Assembly: GCA_027604005.1 (NCBI GenBank)
Contig: JADGJT010000079.1
Location: forward strand, 1 to 64,000
Length of the DNA: 64,000 nt
Direction of reading: 5' to 3'
From: Dinochytrium kinnereticum
Lineage: Eukaryota; Chytridiomycota; Chytridiomycetes; Chytridiales; Chytridiaceae
Part shown: one piece after another, positions 21,658 to 33,151 of the stretch
Layout of the letters: every line of letters starts with the position of its first letter
Numbering within the stretch: position 1 is the first letter of the stretch
Notes under the pieces: generated by a model
The model's database searches: none
What the model saw: only the letters and a program-made list of their open reading frames with translations
Told to the model about the DNA's origin: nothing
Program-made: the position numbers and the translations under genes

Positions 21658-24600
21658 ATGACGGCCGACGCCGAGGACGGGATGCATGTCGACCCCGTGG
21701 AGTCAGACCCCTCTATCCTGGCTCAGGAAGCGCCTTCATCCATCGTTCAGAATGACGGCCCCTCCGTTGAAACCGTCCCGCACCTCACAAGCGATGAACC
21801 CCCAAGTACTCTCACTTCAACGCAACAACCTTCCCTTACCGTTCCACCAAGCGACCCGCAACTCGACTCATACTCTGAAGAAAGGCTTCCCAACCACTCT
21901 TCAGAATTAATACCCACGCGACCTCCCTCCACCCTCATTCAGCAGGGTCTCATGGGCTGGTCTGCCATCGAGCGTCCAAAATGGGTGGAAGCGATCAGAG
22001 CGAGGAAAAGGAAGGCTGGACAGCCGGTCTCGGGAGAGGTTGTCGCAGCTACAAGTCCAGTACCTCCGGGGATCAAGGCACCTGATGAGAGTAATCCAGG
22101 GTCACCTGTCGCTGGGAAGAGGAAGAGAAAACGTGGCGGTAATGGTGAGTTGTGGCTTTTGCTTTTATTGAATGCTGAACCACACGTAGGCGCTGAAGCA
22201 TCACCAAGACTTGCATCAAGAAATGCTCTCACCCCACCGCAAGGAAAGTCGAAGCCAACACCTGAGGAGGAGGCCCTGGTTGCTCGAAAAAAAGCCGAGG
22301 CATTGGAAGAGCGGCTCAAAAAAAAGAAGCTGCAAATGCGGGATAGGAGACGACGCAGGCCCAATCCCGGTGAAGAGGAAGATGAAGAAGCGGGAGGTCT
22401 GACCGTCAGTATTGGAGCCTCAGTTTCATCTCTTGAGATTTGCCGGGTTGGCGCATGGGGATCAACGGAGCCGCAATTCATTGACTCCCCATACTTTTGT
22501 GGAGTTATTTCTGTCGTCTTGGGAGAAGATTGCAGGGATGACTGCGGACCAGAGGAGATGGACTGGGGGCGAGAATCGACGCGAGGCCCGTTGAACCCAA
22601 TGATGATGACCGCGTCAAGTCACGGGGAGAAGCGTGTGAATCCACTTCTGGGTATGCACTATAGTAATGAGATGCCTGGATGGGAAAGTTTCGGGGTTGG
22701 TGGGGTGAAAAAAACGGATGCGACGCCGGATGTGCCTCAATGGCCTGCCCAGGGGTCGAGGACGCCCGCGAAATCGAGGAGAGGGTTTTCGATTAGGATT
22801 CAAGGGAGGTTTAAACATGTAGGCTACGGTATTCCTTTTTATTACATCTTCAACCGTTATTTACACTTCTGAAACATCTCATAATCTCATGTTTGTTATT
22901 CTCGAATACTAGGAGCACTCTGTAGACGACGTTATCTTTGGGACAGAATTCGAGAACCCTCTTACCTTTGTTACCCCCTCTATCTTATCCGCGTCAAAGG
23001 GTCATCCTCTCCCTTTTACTTTTATTCCACCATCAATACCCTGCCCCAATCCTGTTGAGCCTTGGGACGTTCAGATGCTTTTTATGAGATTCTTGAGAAA
23101 GTTGGATCCAGGCATCTCATTTGACCTTACAGCGCAAAGGCCACGAGTTTGGACACATTTAGCGTGTGCCGTGAGTCTGTTAGAGGCTCAGGTGGCTCCT
23201 GTAGTTGAGGGGGTAGTGGGTGACAAAGAGGGAGAGGAAGACGGCGGGGGCAAGGAGGGGGACGATGAAGTAGTCAAAGATGAAGATGTTCTAAAGGATG
23301 CGGGCGATATTGTGGAACCCATCACTATTACAGTCGAAGGAGACGACGTTTTCGCTCCTTTGACTTACACCCTCACCCCAAAGCGCCCAAATGCTCTCCG
23401 ACGGCGATATGATGACAACGCTATTTCCTCTGCCAAGAGTGTAACGTTTTCTGAAGTGGTTGGAGCAACAGAAGAGTCACCTTTTACATCTCGAATGATT
23501 GAGCCCCCGTCTTCGCCATCGCCAGCGTCAAAGACTGCGAGGGGTGAAAGATGGGTAGACTTGGGTGAGGCGGTGGGAGATGAGTCCTTCGAAGGGGGCG
23601 TGGGCTCCCCACTAGGGATGAGAGCTGGAGGTGGAAGAGGATTATTCGATAGGGAGGGGGAAGTGAACTTTGTGCCTGGGGAAGAAGAGCAGGGGGACGT
23701 TAGCTTTTTGTCGAAGGTGGATGAGCGCTTTTCAGCAGAAAGTCAACAAGTGATATCTGACGGTGAAGCTGGCAATGAGAGCTTTGGGTCAGCTGCTATA
23801 GTGACGGACGAGAGCTTTCTATCTGTTGGCGGCCTCGCTATTGAGGATGATCAGAGCTCTATGTCGGGTGTTGGTGTTGGTGTTATCGACACGGATCAGA
23901 ATCTTTTACTTAAGCACGGTAACGACGGTCATTTCTTACTTGACGATACTGTGCAGGAGAGTATTGAGCCCAATGTGAGTACGGCTAAATCTTACCGCGA
24001 ATGTTCTTCTCTTGATACCGGCACCTTTGAAAGCGCTGAGTCAGATGTTGGACCCGACGCCAAGAGCCAAACACCCTTATCATTCTATCACACTGAGCCT
24101 TCCTTGCTTTCCGATGCTTCCCGAAGCAATCTCGAGCCTGTAGGAGGTGCCTTCAATCTTCAAACGCTATCCGCTTCGAGTGGTAATAATGCCCTAGCCC
24201 TTTTCAGCGCGGCAGTCAGTGAGACTGAAGAGATTTCGAGGGCAGAGGAGATGGGGCACGGAGTTGTGATAGATCTTGAGGCTGGAGCGAGCGGGATCGT
24301 GTCTTCGGCTTCTTCATTGTTCGGTTCGGCGGCGGCATCAAGCTGCCCCTCTCCTATCGGGCCATTAGCTGAAGGTCGGGGAATTGGAAATGTGGTTAAT
24401 GAAGAGAAGCGGACTGAGGGTCTCAGTTGTGCTGACAGTTTTGAAGTAGATTTGAAATTGGACGCGGTCGAAGTGGGGATATCAGTGGGTTTAGAAGAAA
24501 GGCCTCTAACAGAAGAAAAAGAAGCCGGCCCTAATGAACCCATCCGTGAAGACGATGCTATGGAGGTCATTATCAATGAAGCCACCATCCAGGACAGTGA

Positions 24601-26297
24601 TATCCCTGTGGCGGTCACCATTGAAGAGGACGAAGAAACCTATCCCGTCCAAAGAGAAATCGACATCACTAAGGATTTTGAAACCGAAACTGTTCCCGAA
24701 GGCTCTACTGACACCCCTGAGAAGCCCCGCCGCGGCCGCGCCCCTCGCAAATCCATTACGGGCAACCCCTCCACCAAGAAGAAAAGAGGCAAACAAGCTC
24801 TCGCCGACCCTGACGCCATTGAGACTGGAGAGGCTGACTCCCCTGCGATCTCGAAGCCAGTTAGAAGGAAAAGGAAGAGAAGAGGGCTGAGGGTCGGTAG
24901 CGGGGCCAATGTGCCAGATGCAGGAGATTTGGATGATTTTGAAGCTGTTGACCCGCCACATGTCTCCGCGGGGGGGCGTGAGGTTTCATTGCCCCTTGCG
25001 GAAGCTCGCTCCGTTTTTCAAAACGTTGAGTCAGGGATTGCGGAGGACTTGAGTGGAGAGCAGGAGGGCTCTGTGACAACGTTGCCTGATGATGATTCTA
25101 AAGTGACGGTTCTCCTACCGAGTAAGATTCCGCCTACCGTAAAGGTCAAGGCTAGCTATGATCCACAGGCGGTTCTTGGCGTATGGGCGTGGGGTGATAA
25201 TGATGATGCGAAGCAGCAAGATATGGCACTAGATTCAAATGATAGAACAGCAAAGACATCAGAAGGCATAATTCCTATTTCTAAACCTCATGAGGACACA
25301 ACAGAGCTCTTCCGATCCTCTCTTGCTCTATATCGTCGCTACGGCAGTCTTCAATTCCTTGGTACTCTTTCCGAGCCGACGACTTCTCCATCCAAATCTG
25401 CAAGGAAGAAGCCTAAATCCGCTCGAGCTCCCTCACCGGACTACAGTAACCTTCCTACCGAATTGCATTGGCTTCGGGACCACGTTTTTCGAACTTGCGA
25501 CGAGCCTACTTTAGACGTTTTGGGAAGGACGCTTGCGCCGCCGTCATCTATTTGGGGAGTCAAAATGAGGTGGAGGTTGAGAAAAAGAGGTGCCTTGGTT
25601 GAGCTTCAGGGTGGTGGAGGGGTCGGAGGGGAGGGACATTATGTAGAAAGGCGGAGGAAGCTAGTGGGGGCTTTGGATTCGGTGGAGTTGGAGGATTTAG
25701 AGGAGTATAGGGAAAGAGGAAAAGCTGGGGTTATAGAGGGTGGGGCTGAGGAACCGCTTGCTGATGATCTAATGGATCATGGTGAGGTGACAGAAGATTC
25801 CACCGTTGAAGCAGCTGAGGACATCGTCGAGCTGAAAATCAAAAATGATGACGTGATAGATGACGGCGGTGGCAATGGTTTGATGGACGCTCATATCCAT
25901 ACTCCTTCACTTGATGAGCAGCCTGGGGGGACGTTGGGCGTAGCCTCAACTCCGAAACTGAAATGGGCCATGCCATTCGCTCCAACAGATAGCGCTGAGG
26001 CGAGACGCGAATACTTCTGCGTTAAAGCACATAGAGAAGAGGTTGCGTTTACTCCCGACTGCGTTTACAAGATGGAGGTGAGCTACTTTTCTGTATTTCC
26101 TTTCATTGACACGGTTTTCTGTTATCTTTTTTAAGCTTTCAGGCGACTTTATGGATTTGAAGACATTTGAACTGGACTTGTTTGATTACCGTGTCAAGAT
26201 GAGGGAGCATTTGGGAGACCAGCCTTTACAACTTATTTGCAGGTCAAAGGCCAGAGGAATTCCTTTTTTTGTTGTTGAGTTTTCGTTTGTGCCCTGA
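21658..26297 (+). CDS. Duc1/DUF1769-like protein with a very large internal insert
   Basis: Exons 21658-22144, 22190-22818, 22913-26077 and 26136-26297 give 1480 residues. The 45-bp first intron is also open in frame and could be retained. I recognise the two ends of the fungal DUF1769 domain (fission yeast Duc1, a cell-cortex phosphoinositide-binding protein): the start FSIRIQGRFKH..DDVIFGTEFENPL..FLRKLDPGISFDL at about residues 360-465, and the end REYFCVKAHREEVAFTPDCVYKME..HLGDQPLQLICRS..PFFVVEF at about 1405-1478. Between them sit some 920 mostly acidic, Ser-rich residues with basic patches (KPRRGRAPRKS, KKKRGK, RRKRKRRG). The N-terminal 360 residues are also disordered with Lys/Arg-rich stretches. 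Cortex or membrane association is inferred from the family. Confidence 0.75.
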
Positions 26298-26933
26298 TGT
26301 TGCGATTCTGCGGACATGTTTAATACGGACTTGGTGGCGCTTATAATAAACGCGGTGGTCGTCAATTTATCCATCTTTTTTGTAGGCGGCATTAATGTTA
26401 TTGTCGTTGACTTTCAACACTTGATTTGTTCAATATGCCTTAGGTTGATTGTCGAAGCAAGCATCAGCTCCCCACAATATCAGAAGACTACAACTTCGGC
26501 AGATCCTTTTTGTGCTCTTCCGTCAGATTAGCAAATGTATTAGAGCAGCGGGACGATGTGTATTCACTTGACCCCCACTTGCCCCCGTTGCAACCTAACA
26601 GCGAGGCATGCTTTGGAGAGGTAGCGCAAGTCTTTTTCTAATATGTGCCTTCGCCAAAAACCAGTGCAGTGATAAGATTGAAGGTAGATATCACGCCTTT
26701 GCAGTCCTGTGACCGTTTTGAGTCTTTTAACTACGCTGGCCGTCGGGGTGGCTTTACTGAGGTGGATGGAACGATGAGAGAGGTTGTTGGCTACACGTAC
26801 CCAGACCTCGTTCACTTGAGGTACTGTGTGAGCGAGAATGGGAAAACCCATGGTTACGCTGACTATGGTGGGAGTGTTGCGTTAAAGATATCTGAGGCAT
26901 TAATAAAAAACAGCATTTTTCTCGCTTGCTCCC
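26298..26933. other. Convergent intergenic region
   Basis: Lies between the ends of the Duc1-like gene (plus) and the F-box-like gene (minus). One plus-strand open frame of 100 codons at 26645-26947 is present but has no homology signal I recognise and runs into the opposite gene. No gene called. Confidence 0.5.
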
Positions 26934-28100
26934 TCAAAGCCTCCTAGTCACTCCCTCCACCACGATGCCAGTAAGCTCCGTTTTCAGAGCTTCGTCAAAA
27001 CATTCACATCCAAGCTCTTTCTTTTCGCGTTGAATAGCGGAGATGACGGCAGAGATGCTTGAGGTGGTTATGAGGAGAGGATGCAAGCTTGTGATGAAAC
27101 TGATGGCCATGGCAGTTTTTGTGACTTTGGATCTCCCCGAACTCATAACCGCACGGAGTATTAAGAGAACGAGTGTGTTGATCCTGTGGAACTCGTCCTG
27201 TGGCGTTTCAACCACGAGGCTGTCAAAGAATTGAAGCAGGATGGAAAGTTGGCGGCCCTCTCCACGCGTTGTTGAAACCTCTCTCACATAGGGATCGTCA
27301 CAGTACACCCACTCTTCAACCGCGTCCCATAACAAATCAATAAACCGACACGACGACGAAAGATGACGAAACACCACCGCGTAAACTTTGTTGTGGCCAT
27401 TTCGAGCGATACCCCGGAACAAAGCACGGAGACTCATCACGTCGGTCTCAACGTCCTTGATGAACCTAGGAGTCAAGTCGATCAAATGCCGAGTAGAGTC
27501 GACACACCCGATGTGACTGGCGTTGCGTAACGCGTCCAACCAAGCTGCGGGGGTTAACCGATCAGTGTGATGTGTGAGATAGGCTTTGACGGCGTCGGGG
27601 AGGCCGAGACACGTTACAAGCATCAAGTAACCGTTCTGCTCTCTTGACGACGATGAGAACAGATCTCTCTGCCAGAGATCCAAGTCACTCGTGTTGGGGT
27701 TCAAGATCTTCATGGTCTCCATTCCACTTTTCTTCCTCCTGACAGATGCAACAACCACAGCATCACAAAAAGTCTCCCGATGCTCCAAACCCGCAACAAA
27801 CGGCACGCAAATCCCACCAAAAGATAACGACCCTGTCCTCAGAACCATGCTCAAATCCACACCTGGCCCCTCATGGCAAAGCATGGCAGCGATGAAGCAA
27901 ACACCGAGATCGATGCATTCCAGAAATGACGAGAATGAAGGGAGACCGTGAAGGCGAAGCCAGGATTGAGCGAAAACGAACGTGGCGAGAGGGGACGATT
28001 TGGACAGGGCTCGATGCAACGCGAGGAGAGAGGGGAAGGGGAGGTTGAGTGCGATGGCTTCTGTTAGGAAGGTGGGAAGGGTTGTGAGATTTATGTACAT
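26934..28100 (-). CDS. F-box-like protein with degenerate ankyrin-type C-terminus
   Basis: A single-exon frame of 388 codons from ATG 28100. The N-terminus (TTLPTFLTEAIALNLPFPSLLALHRALSK) fits an F-box-like helix bundle, which would bind Skp1 in an SCF ubiquitin ligase. After it come helical pairs without clean ankyrin consensus. The segment GYLMLVTCLGLPDAVKAYL..GCVDSTRHLIDL resembles GFLLLLSALCMPQELRAYL..GCMESVTYLINW in the large F-box/ankyrin protein at 48.5-53.0 kb, so the two are likely members of one family. Function as a substrate receptor is inference from the fold. Start choice is the first ATG; the F-box begins a few residues later, which supports it. Confidence 0.6.
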   Translation of the reverse strand: MYINLTTLPTFLTEAIALNLPFPSLLALHRALSKSSPLATFVFAQSWLRLHGLPSFSSFLECIDLGVCFIAAMLCHEGPGVDLSMVLRTGSLSFGGICVPFVAGLEHRETFCDAVVVASVRRKKSGMETMKILNPNTSDLDLWQRDLFSSSSREQNGYLMLVTCLGLPDAVKAYLTHHTDRLTPAAWLDALRNASHIGCVDSTRHLIDLTPRFIKDVETDVMSLRALFRGIARNGHNKVYAVVFRHLSSSCRFIDLLWDAVEEWVYCDDPYVREVSTTRGEGRQLSILLQFFDSLVVETPQDEFHRINTLVLLILRAVMSSGRSKVTKTAMAISFITSLHPLLITTSSISAVISAIQREKKELGCECFDEALKTELTGIVVEGVTRRL

Positions 28101-28992
28101 GATGCGAGTATCTTGTTAAAGTGGCGAGATGATCGTTATGGCAATGGTTTTCAACTCCTCATGTCTGCGAAGCGTCAAAGATAGATGGTCCTCAAGCGTT
28201 TCTCTGACCCCACCATCCTCCATCACAGAAAACCGAGGAATGACCAGCATGGTTTTTTTGTCTTCGTTAAAGCAGTAGGTTTCGGCAATCGCATGCAAAA
28301 GACCTTTTTATCTTATCAAATTGCATTTACCATTGTGGCTTTGACATTCAAGCCACCAACTTTGCCTTGACTTTCTCCAAAAAGCAAAACGTCGCGGGAA
28401 GGTTGAGAGGCAGCCAAACACGGACTTTATCAAGTATGCTGCGATCAAGGGCGGGGAATCAAGCTTCACACGCATTTTTATATTAGTTCGAGGAGAAACA
28501 CCTCTTTATGTCAATACAGCAAACGCGTACAAACGAAGATTAGAATCCGGGAATGCATTGAGCTTTTGTTTAAATTCATTATAAAGTGAATGGAATCAAC
28601 AACACTTGCCAAGCACACCTACCTTTCGCATGAATAAACCAATACAAACAGGATCAGCAAGAAGACGGCAATACAGCAGTATAGAGACGAACCTGCCAAA
28701 AACAAAAGCACTCCACATATTTAATTAAATACCAAAATAACAGATTCAGGGAACTACATCCATTCAACCAATATTAGAAAGCGGCTCACAGATAAGAATA
28801 AAGATAAAGGCTAGGTACAAAAAAAAAAGAAAAAAAAAAAAAGACGCACATGAACTAATGAACAAAAAAGGAGAATTTACAACCCCACCCCCTCTCATAT
28901 CCATCCCACATACNNNNNNNNNNAAAAATAAAAATAAAAAAAGATACGGATAAATATTCCAAAAAGAAAAGCGAATAAGATAAAATAAAGAA
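28101..28992. other. Intergenic, AT-rich, with assembly gap
   Basis: Contains upstream DNA of the F-box-like gene and the 3' flank of the large Rho-like gene. Poly-A tracts are common. No gene seen. Confidence 0.5.
28914..28923. other. Assembly gap (10 Ns)
   Basis: Ten undetermined bases flanked by A-rich sequence. The true length of the missing DNA is unknown. It lies about 70 bp past the stop codon of the Rho-like gene. Confidence 0.99.
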
Positions 28993-31900
28993 TCATACAA
29001 CATCACAAGACCTCCTCCTCGTCAACCCCAACCCACCCCCAACCGCCCCATCCCCCTCCCCATTCTGTCTAAGATGCTGCAAAGCATTCCTCCTACTCCC
29101 CATCTTCCAAATCCCTGCCCCTCCCCCTGCCCCGCCCCCACCGCTTCCACTTCCCCCCTTCCTCCCCTTGCCCCAGGAAAGCCTTCTAACAAAAGCCCCA
29201 GCAACCCCACCCGTCCAACCTCCCACAACAGTTGTCTCATCCGTGGACCCAGCAGAAGAAGCCGACTCACTCTCAGATCGTCTCGAAAGCGTTGACGACG
29301 GGATCCGTGTGTCATCTGAAGACGAAGCGGAGGACGCACGATGAGGAGCCGGTGTTAAGAACGGGTGACAGGTGCAACCGGGTGAATGAGGGTTAGAGCT
29401 TCCCGAACACCATCGAGGGGGTGGAACGAGCTGCGTCTCAATCACAGGGAACACAGGTGAAACAACCCATGGTGCGTTAACACCGAGGTGTGGTTGGGGT
29501 TGGTCCTGTTGTTGATTAGGATCCCCTCCCGCGACCCAACACAACGAGGAAGAAGATGAAAGCCTCGATAGCCTCCAATTCTGCGTTGGTGCCCAATCCG
29601 GTTGCACCTCATCCTCGGCAGTAGCGGGAGGAGGCGGAGGAAGAGTCAAATCTAATGTCGACCCAGTTCGTCGACGAGGTTCAGGAGGGGAGAGCGAGAG
29701 AGACAGAGCCAGCGGTGAGATCCGTTGAGTCGGGGCAGAGGTGGCAGCGACAGAGATAAAAGGGACCGAGAATTTCGGGTTCTGATGAGCGGGAATAGGT
29801 TGCGGTGGTGGTGGTTGGCGGTGGTACGCAGGTTGTTGTGAGAGATGACGAGAGGGTGAAGGAGGAGGATTGGGCGGCCCATATGAAGTCGACGACAAAG
29901 ACGACAAAAACGGAGCATGCGGCAACTTCATGGCAGCGATCGACGAAATAAATGAAGTGGAAAGCAACGCAACCCTCGCAACCTGCTCAAACACAGACGC
30001 AACATTCTCGCAAGTCAAGGCAGAACATTCAGCGTAACATTTTGCACCAATCTCTTTGGCGAGCCGCGAGCCTTCTTGAAAGGAGACGATGGGAAGGCCA
30101 ACAGTGTGGGAATGGAGAATGGTTTCTTTATCCTCTCGGAGGTCGACTTTGCATCCAACTAGGACGATGGAGGTGTGGGGACAACTCTTTTCAATAGTTT
30201 TACGCCACTGAAAAACAAAGAATTAAAAAAACAAAAATCGATAAGACCCCTGACCAGGACGAGAACTAGCAAACAAAGTAGTGAGAGAAAAAACGGGGGA
30301 ACCACTCACAAACGTCCTAACCCTCTCCAAAGTCTTCCGACTCGCAACATTAAAACAAAGCACAACAACATCACACCCCGCACCCTCCCCAAGGATTCTA
30401 TAATCCCCACAGATCTCATCCTCCCTCTCCTCCTTCTCCTTCCTCTCAGCGCGCCTCCTCCGACTGCTGGAAATTGGTTTTACATCCCACGGGCATATCG
30501 AAAGTGGGTCAGGGCGGCCCTTACAAGGCGGCGACGGGATGTCTGTCAAGTGGAGTCGAACACGACGAGGGGATTTGCTTTTCCCAATGGTGACGAGGGT
30601 GTCGATAGCCTCCATTGCTATTTATATGACGGAACAAGAGAGAGGGTGTTAGAGACAAGAGCGCAAGATGCCAGCGGACGAGGGGTGGACTCAACTGCTT
30701 GGAACAGCGTCCAGGGGGAACACACCGTGCTTGAGCGAGTAGAGCAGCGAGCTCTTTCCGCCTGCAAGTCCCAGCATAGGGAAGTGGTTAGCCAGAGAAT
30801 TAAAAATGGCGAGTTCTGATTGGTGCAGCGGGCAGAGCAAAAGCCAACGGTTCTTGCTCCCATGCAACCACCTCGTATCACATGGAACCAAGCGGGTGGC
30901 ACGCACATGACCAGAGAGGAGAAGCAAGATCCAACGGCTCTTGCACACTTTCTGATCATCCCATTCTCTGCCCAACCAAACAAAGGGAAGGGACAACGCA
31001 AAGAAAAGGGGTGATGAATACGCACTCGAGAAGTCTCCAACGCAAACCACGCGAAACGCCTTCTCTTGCGACGACGGCGAGGACGAGGACGACGACAGGC
31101 CATTGCCAGTTGCCGTCCCTTCCTCCGTCGAATGCAATCCCTGCAACGGCTGCCGTCCCCAAAATAAGCCTGAAGGAGAAGAGGAGGAGGACGCGGCCCA
31201 GGACCTCCCATTCTTCTGTTCCTCATTCCCACCGCCGCGATGAAGAATATTAATCGTGCTCCTTCTCCGAAGCCCATCCTCGCCCGTCGCAATCCCACTT
31301 GACGACACTGCAGGGTTGGCCGACGACATCCCCGACGACGATGACAGCCATGTCGACCTTTGCATCCTCGGTAACAGAATGCTAATGGTGCTCCGACGGA
31401 CAGGCATTCTCTCTGCGTTTCCAGCTGGTGAGGGCGGTGGCGGGGTCGGTGGTTCTGTAAGAGAAGTGGAGTGCTTTCCTCGACGAAGGTTTGTAAACCC
31501 TTGACGGGAGTCTTGACGATGGGTCGTTGCATCCACATTAATCTTAGGCTGCTGAGGAGACCCACTCCCAGCCATCGTGGTCTCGCCAGCGGAGGCGCCA
31601 GCACCTCCCCGAGGGGCCGTAGAGGGACCCAAAAAGTTGTTTATAAATGTAGACATACGCCTTGAAGATCGTCCTATCGATCCAGTTGTGGCATGTCTTG
31701 GTAATTCCATGTCCGCCTCCACCGATGGCCCTTCTGCAGCCACTGCGATGGCTTGACGGCTTGCATCATGTCCTGAAAATGTGTATCTCCTTGGAACAGC
31801 TGATTGACTCCTCGGTGGAGCCACAAGGGGTTCCTGAAGTCTCGGTCTAACTCCTCCTCCAGCGGCGATGGAAGATACTTCTTCACCAGGATGCAGCCGC

Positions 31901-32070
31901 TCAATAGCATGGGCTGGGGGCAAAGGTGAGGAGTGGTTGGGACGACTGTCTATCCTTGGTGGGGCCACGGGTGCTGGGTGGATGACGGTGTGTTGTGCGA
32001 GGGCTGAGAGGTTGAGGTGAGAGATGGTCTTTGGCGGTGGTGGTGGTGGTCGCAAAGATGGCGACTCCAT
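28993..32070 (-). CDS. Very large divergent Rho-like GTPase with CaaX end
   Basis: Four exons: 32070-31026, 30761-30696, 30617-30310 and 30207-28993, giving 877 residues. A disordered N-terminal extension of about 335 residues precedes a Rho-type G domain. The P-loop is VGDFSSGKSS (about G345-S352), with Phe at the Ras Gly12 position. The switch I region reads FPLDAVPST; the DTAGQE motif of switch II is replaced by LTDIPSP, so the catalytic Gln is missing. Later Rho elements are clear: CDVVVLCFNVAS, WRKTIEKSCPHTSIVLVGCKVDLREDKETI and GAKCYAECSAL. A Ser/Pro/Gly-rich tail of about 285 residues ends in TRRRSCDVV, a basic patch plus possible prenylation box. These losses predict little or no GTP hydrolysis, as in Rnd/RhoH proteins. 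Three introns match the neighbouring Rho gene in position and phase. Confidence 0.85.
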
Positions 32071-33151
32071 CGCAGCTGGTTGGTTGATGGTATGTGGATG
32101 CTCGGTGTGGGGGTGGTAAGCAGCGCGGCAAGGCGTAGGCTGCTGGTGGTTGACGAATGTGAGGTGGGATGAGGGTGGTGCTGTGAGTCAGGCAGGTCAG
32201 GGTCGCCAGAAAAGGCCGTCACTCGCTGTCAGTTGTCTGTCCGTCCGTCTGTCTGCCTGCCCTAAAATAAAGTGTTCTGAAATAAAATAAATTTCCCCTC
32301 ACACCCCCCCTGCCTGCACGCAAGGAAATCAATCGGACGGGATCATCTCTGCGCTCGTTGAACCAGCACCGTCAATCAAGGCTGATCAAACGCAGTCACG
32401 TTGGGGAGAAGGCAGGAATGCTGAAATTATCTGATTGGTCATTGAGAAAAGGGGTAATTTTTGAGTCAGGAAAACACAAGTGTTCAAAAGATGGATCATC
32501 CAATCTTGATAAAGCCGATTTCATTTAATATTACCACTCACACATTCCAACCAACTCCAAAACACCAAAACAGCCACGAACTACACATCCCCCTTTCACA
32601 AAAAAAATGAGATAGTGAGGCATCATGCACAACAGGAAACTTTAACAAAGGCCGTAATAACTATAACCCTACAAACAAAAAACCGACCGTCTATGCGCCC
32701 ATAACCACCCCCACACCCCCCCACCACCAAAAAAAAAAAGAAGAGCAACCTAAAATGAAAGACTTAAAAACGAGATGGAAAGAAGCTAAAATAAAAGAAG
32801 AAATAAAAGAAGGAAACGTGAAACAGAAAAACGACAGCAAATTACGAAGGAAAAACAACAATTTGGAGGTGGAAGACGTTGAAGAAACGATAGGGAAAAT
32901 TTGGAAGGGATGAGCGTAGTTTAACATGATGAGAACTGGACGAGGGGGGGGGGGGAGAAGGGTGATCGGGGAGAGCGATGTGTCGGGAGCAACAAAAGAA
33001 GGCGGAATCAATATTTCCAATCACGAAATCAAACACACAAACGAAAGCAGCGAGAGTGCAAAGGTGTCTAAGTGATGAACGTGGCAAATGACTGCAACCA
33101 AGTGAATTAAACAGTGAGCGAAAACCAAGACTCAAGGATTCCCACTCAAGA
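32071..33151. other. Intergenic between the two Rho genes
   Basis: Promoter side of the large Rho-like gene and 3' flank of the ordinary Rho gene. The first 200 bases upstream of 32070 are GT-rich on the plus strand and the frame stays partly open, so the large gene could have an earlier exon; none could be defined. Poly-A runs follow to 33151. Confidence 0.5.

Noticed and set aside
26645..26947. 100-codon plus-strand frame downstream of the Duc1-like gene
   Set aside because: No motif or splice partner, and it runs into the coding region of the opposite-strand F-box-like gene.
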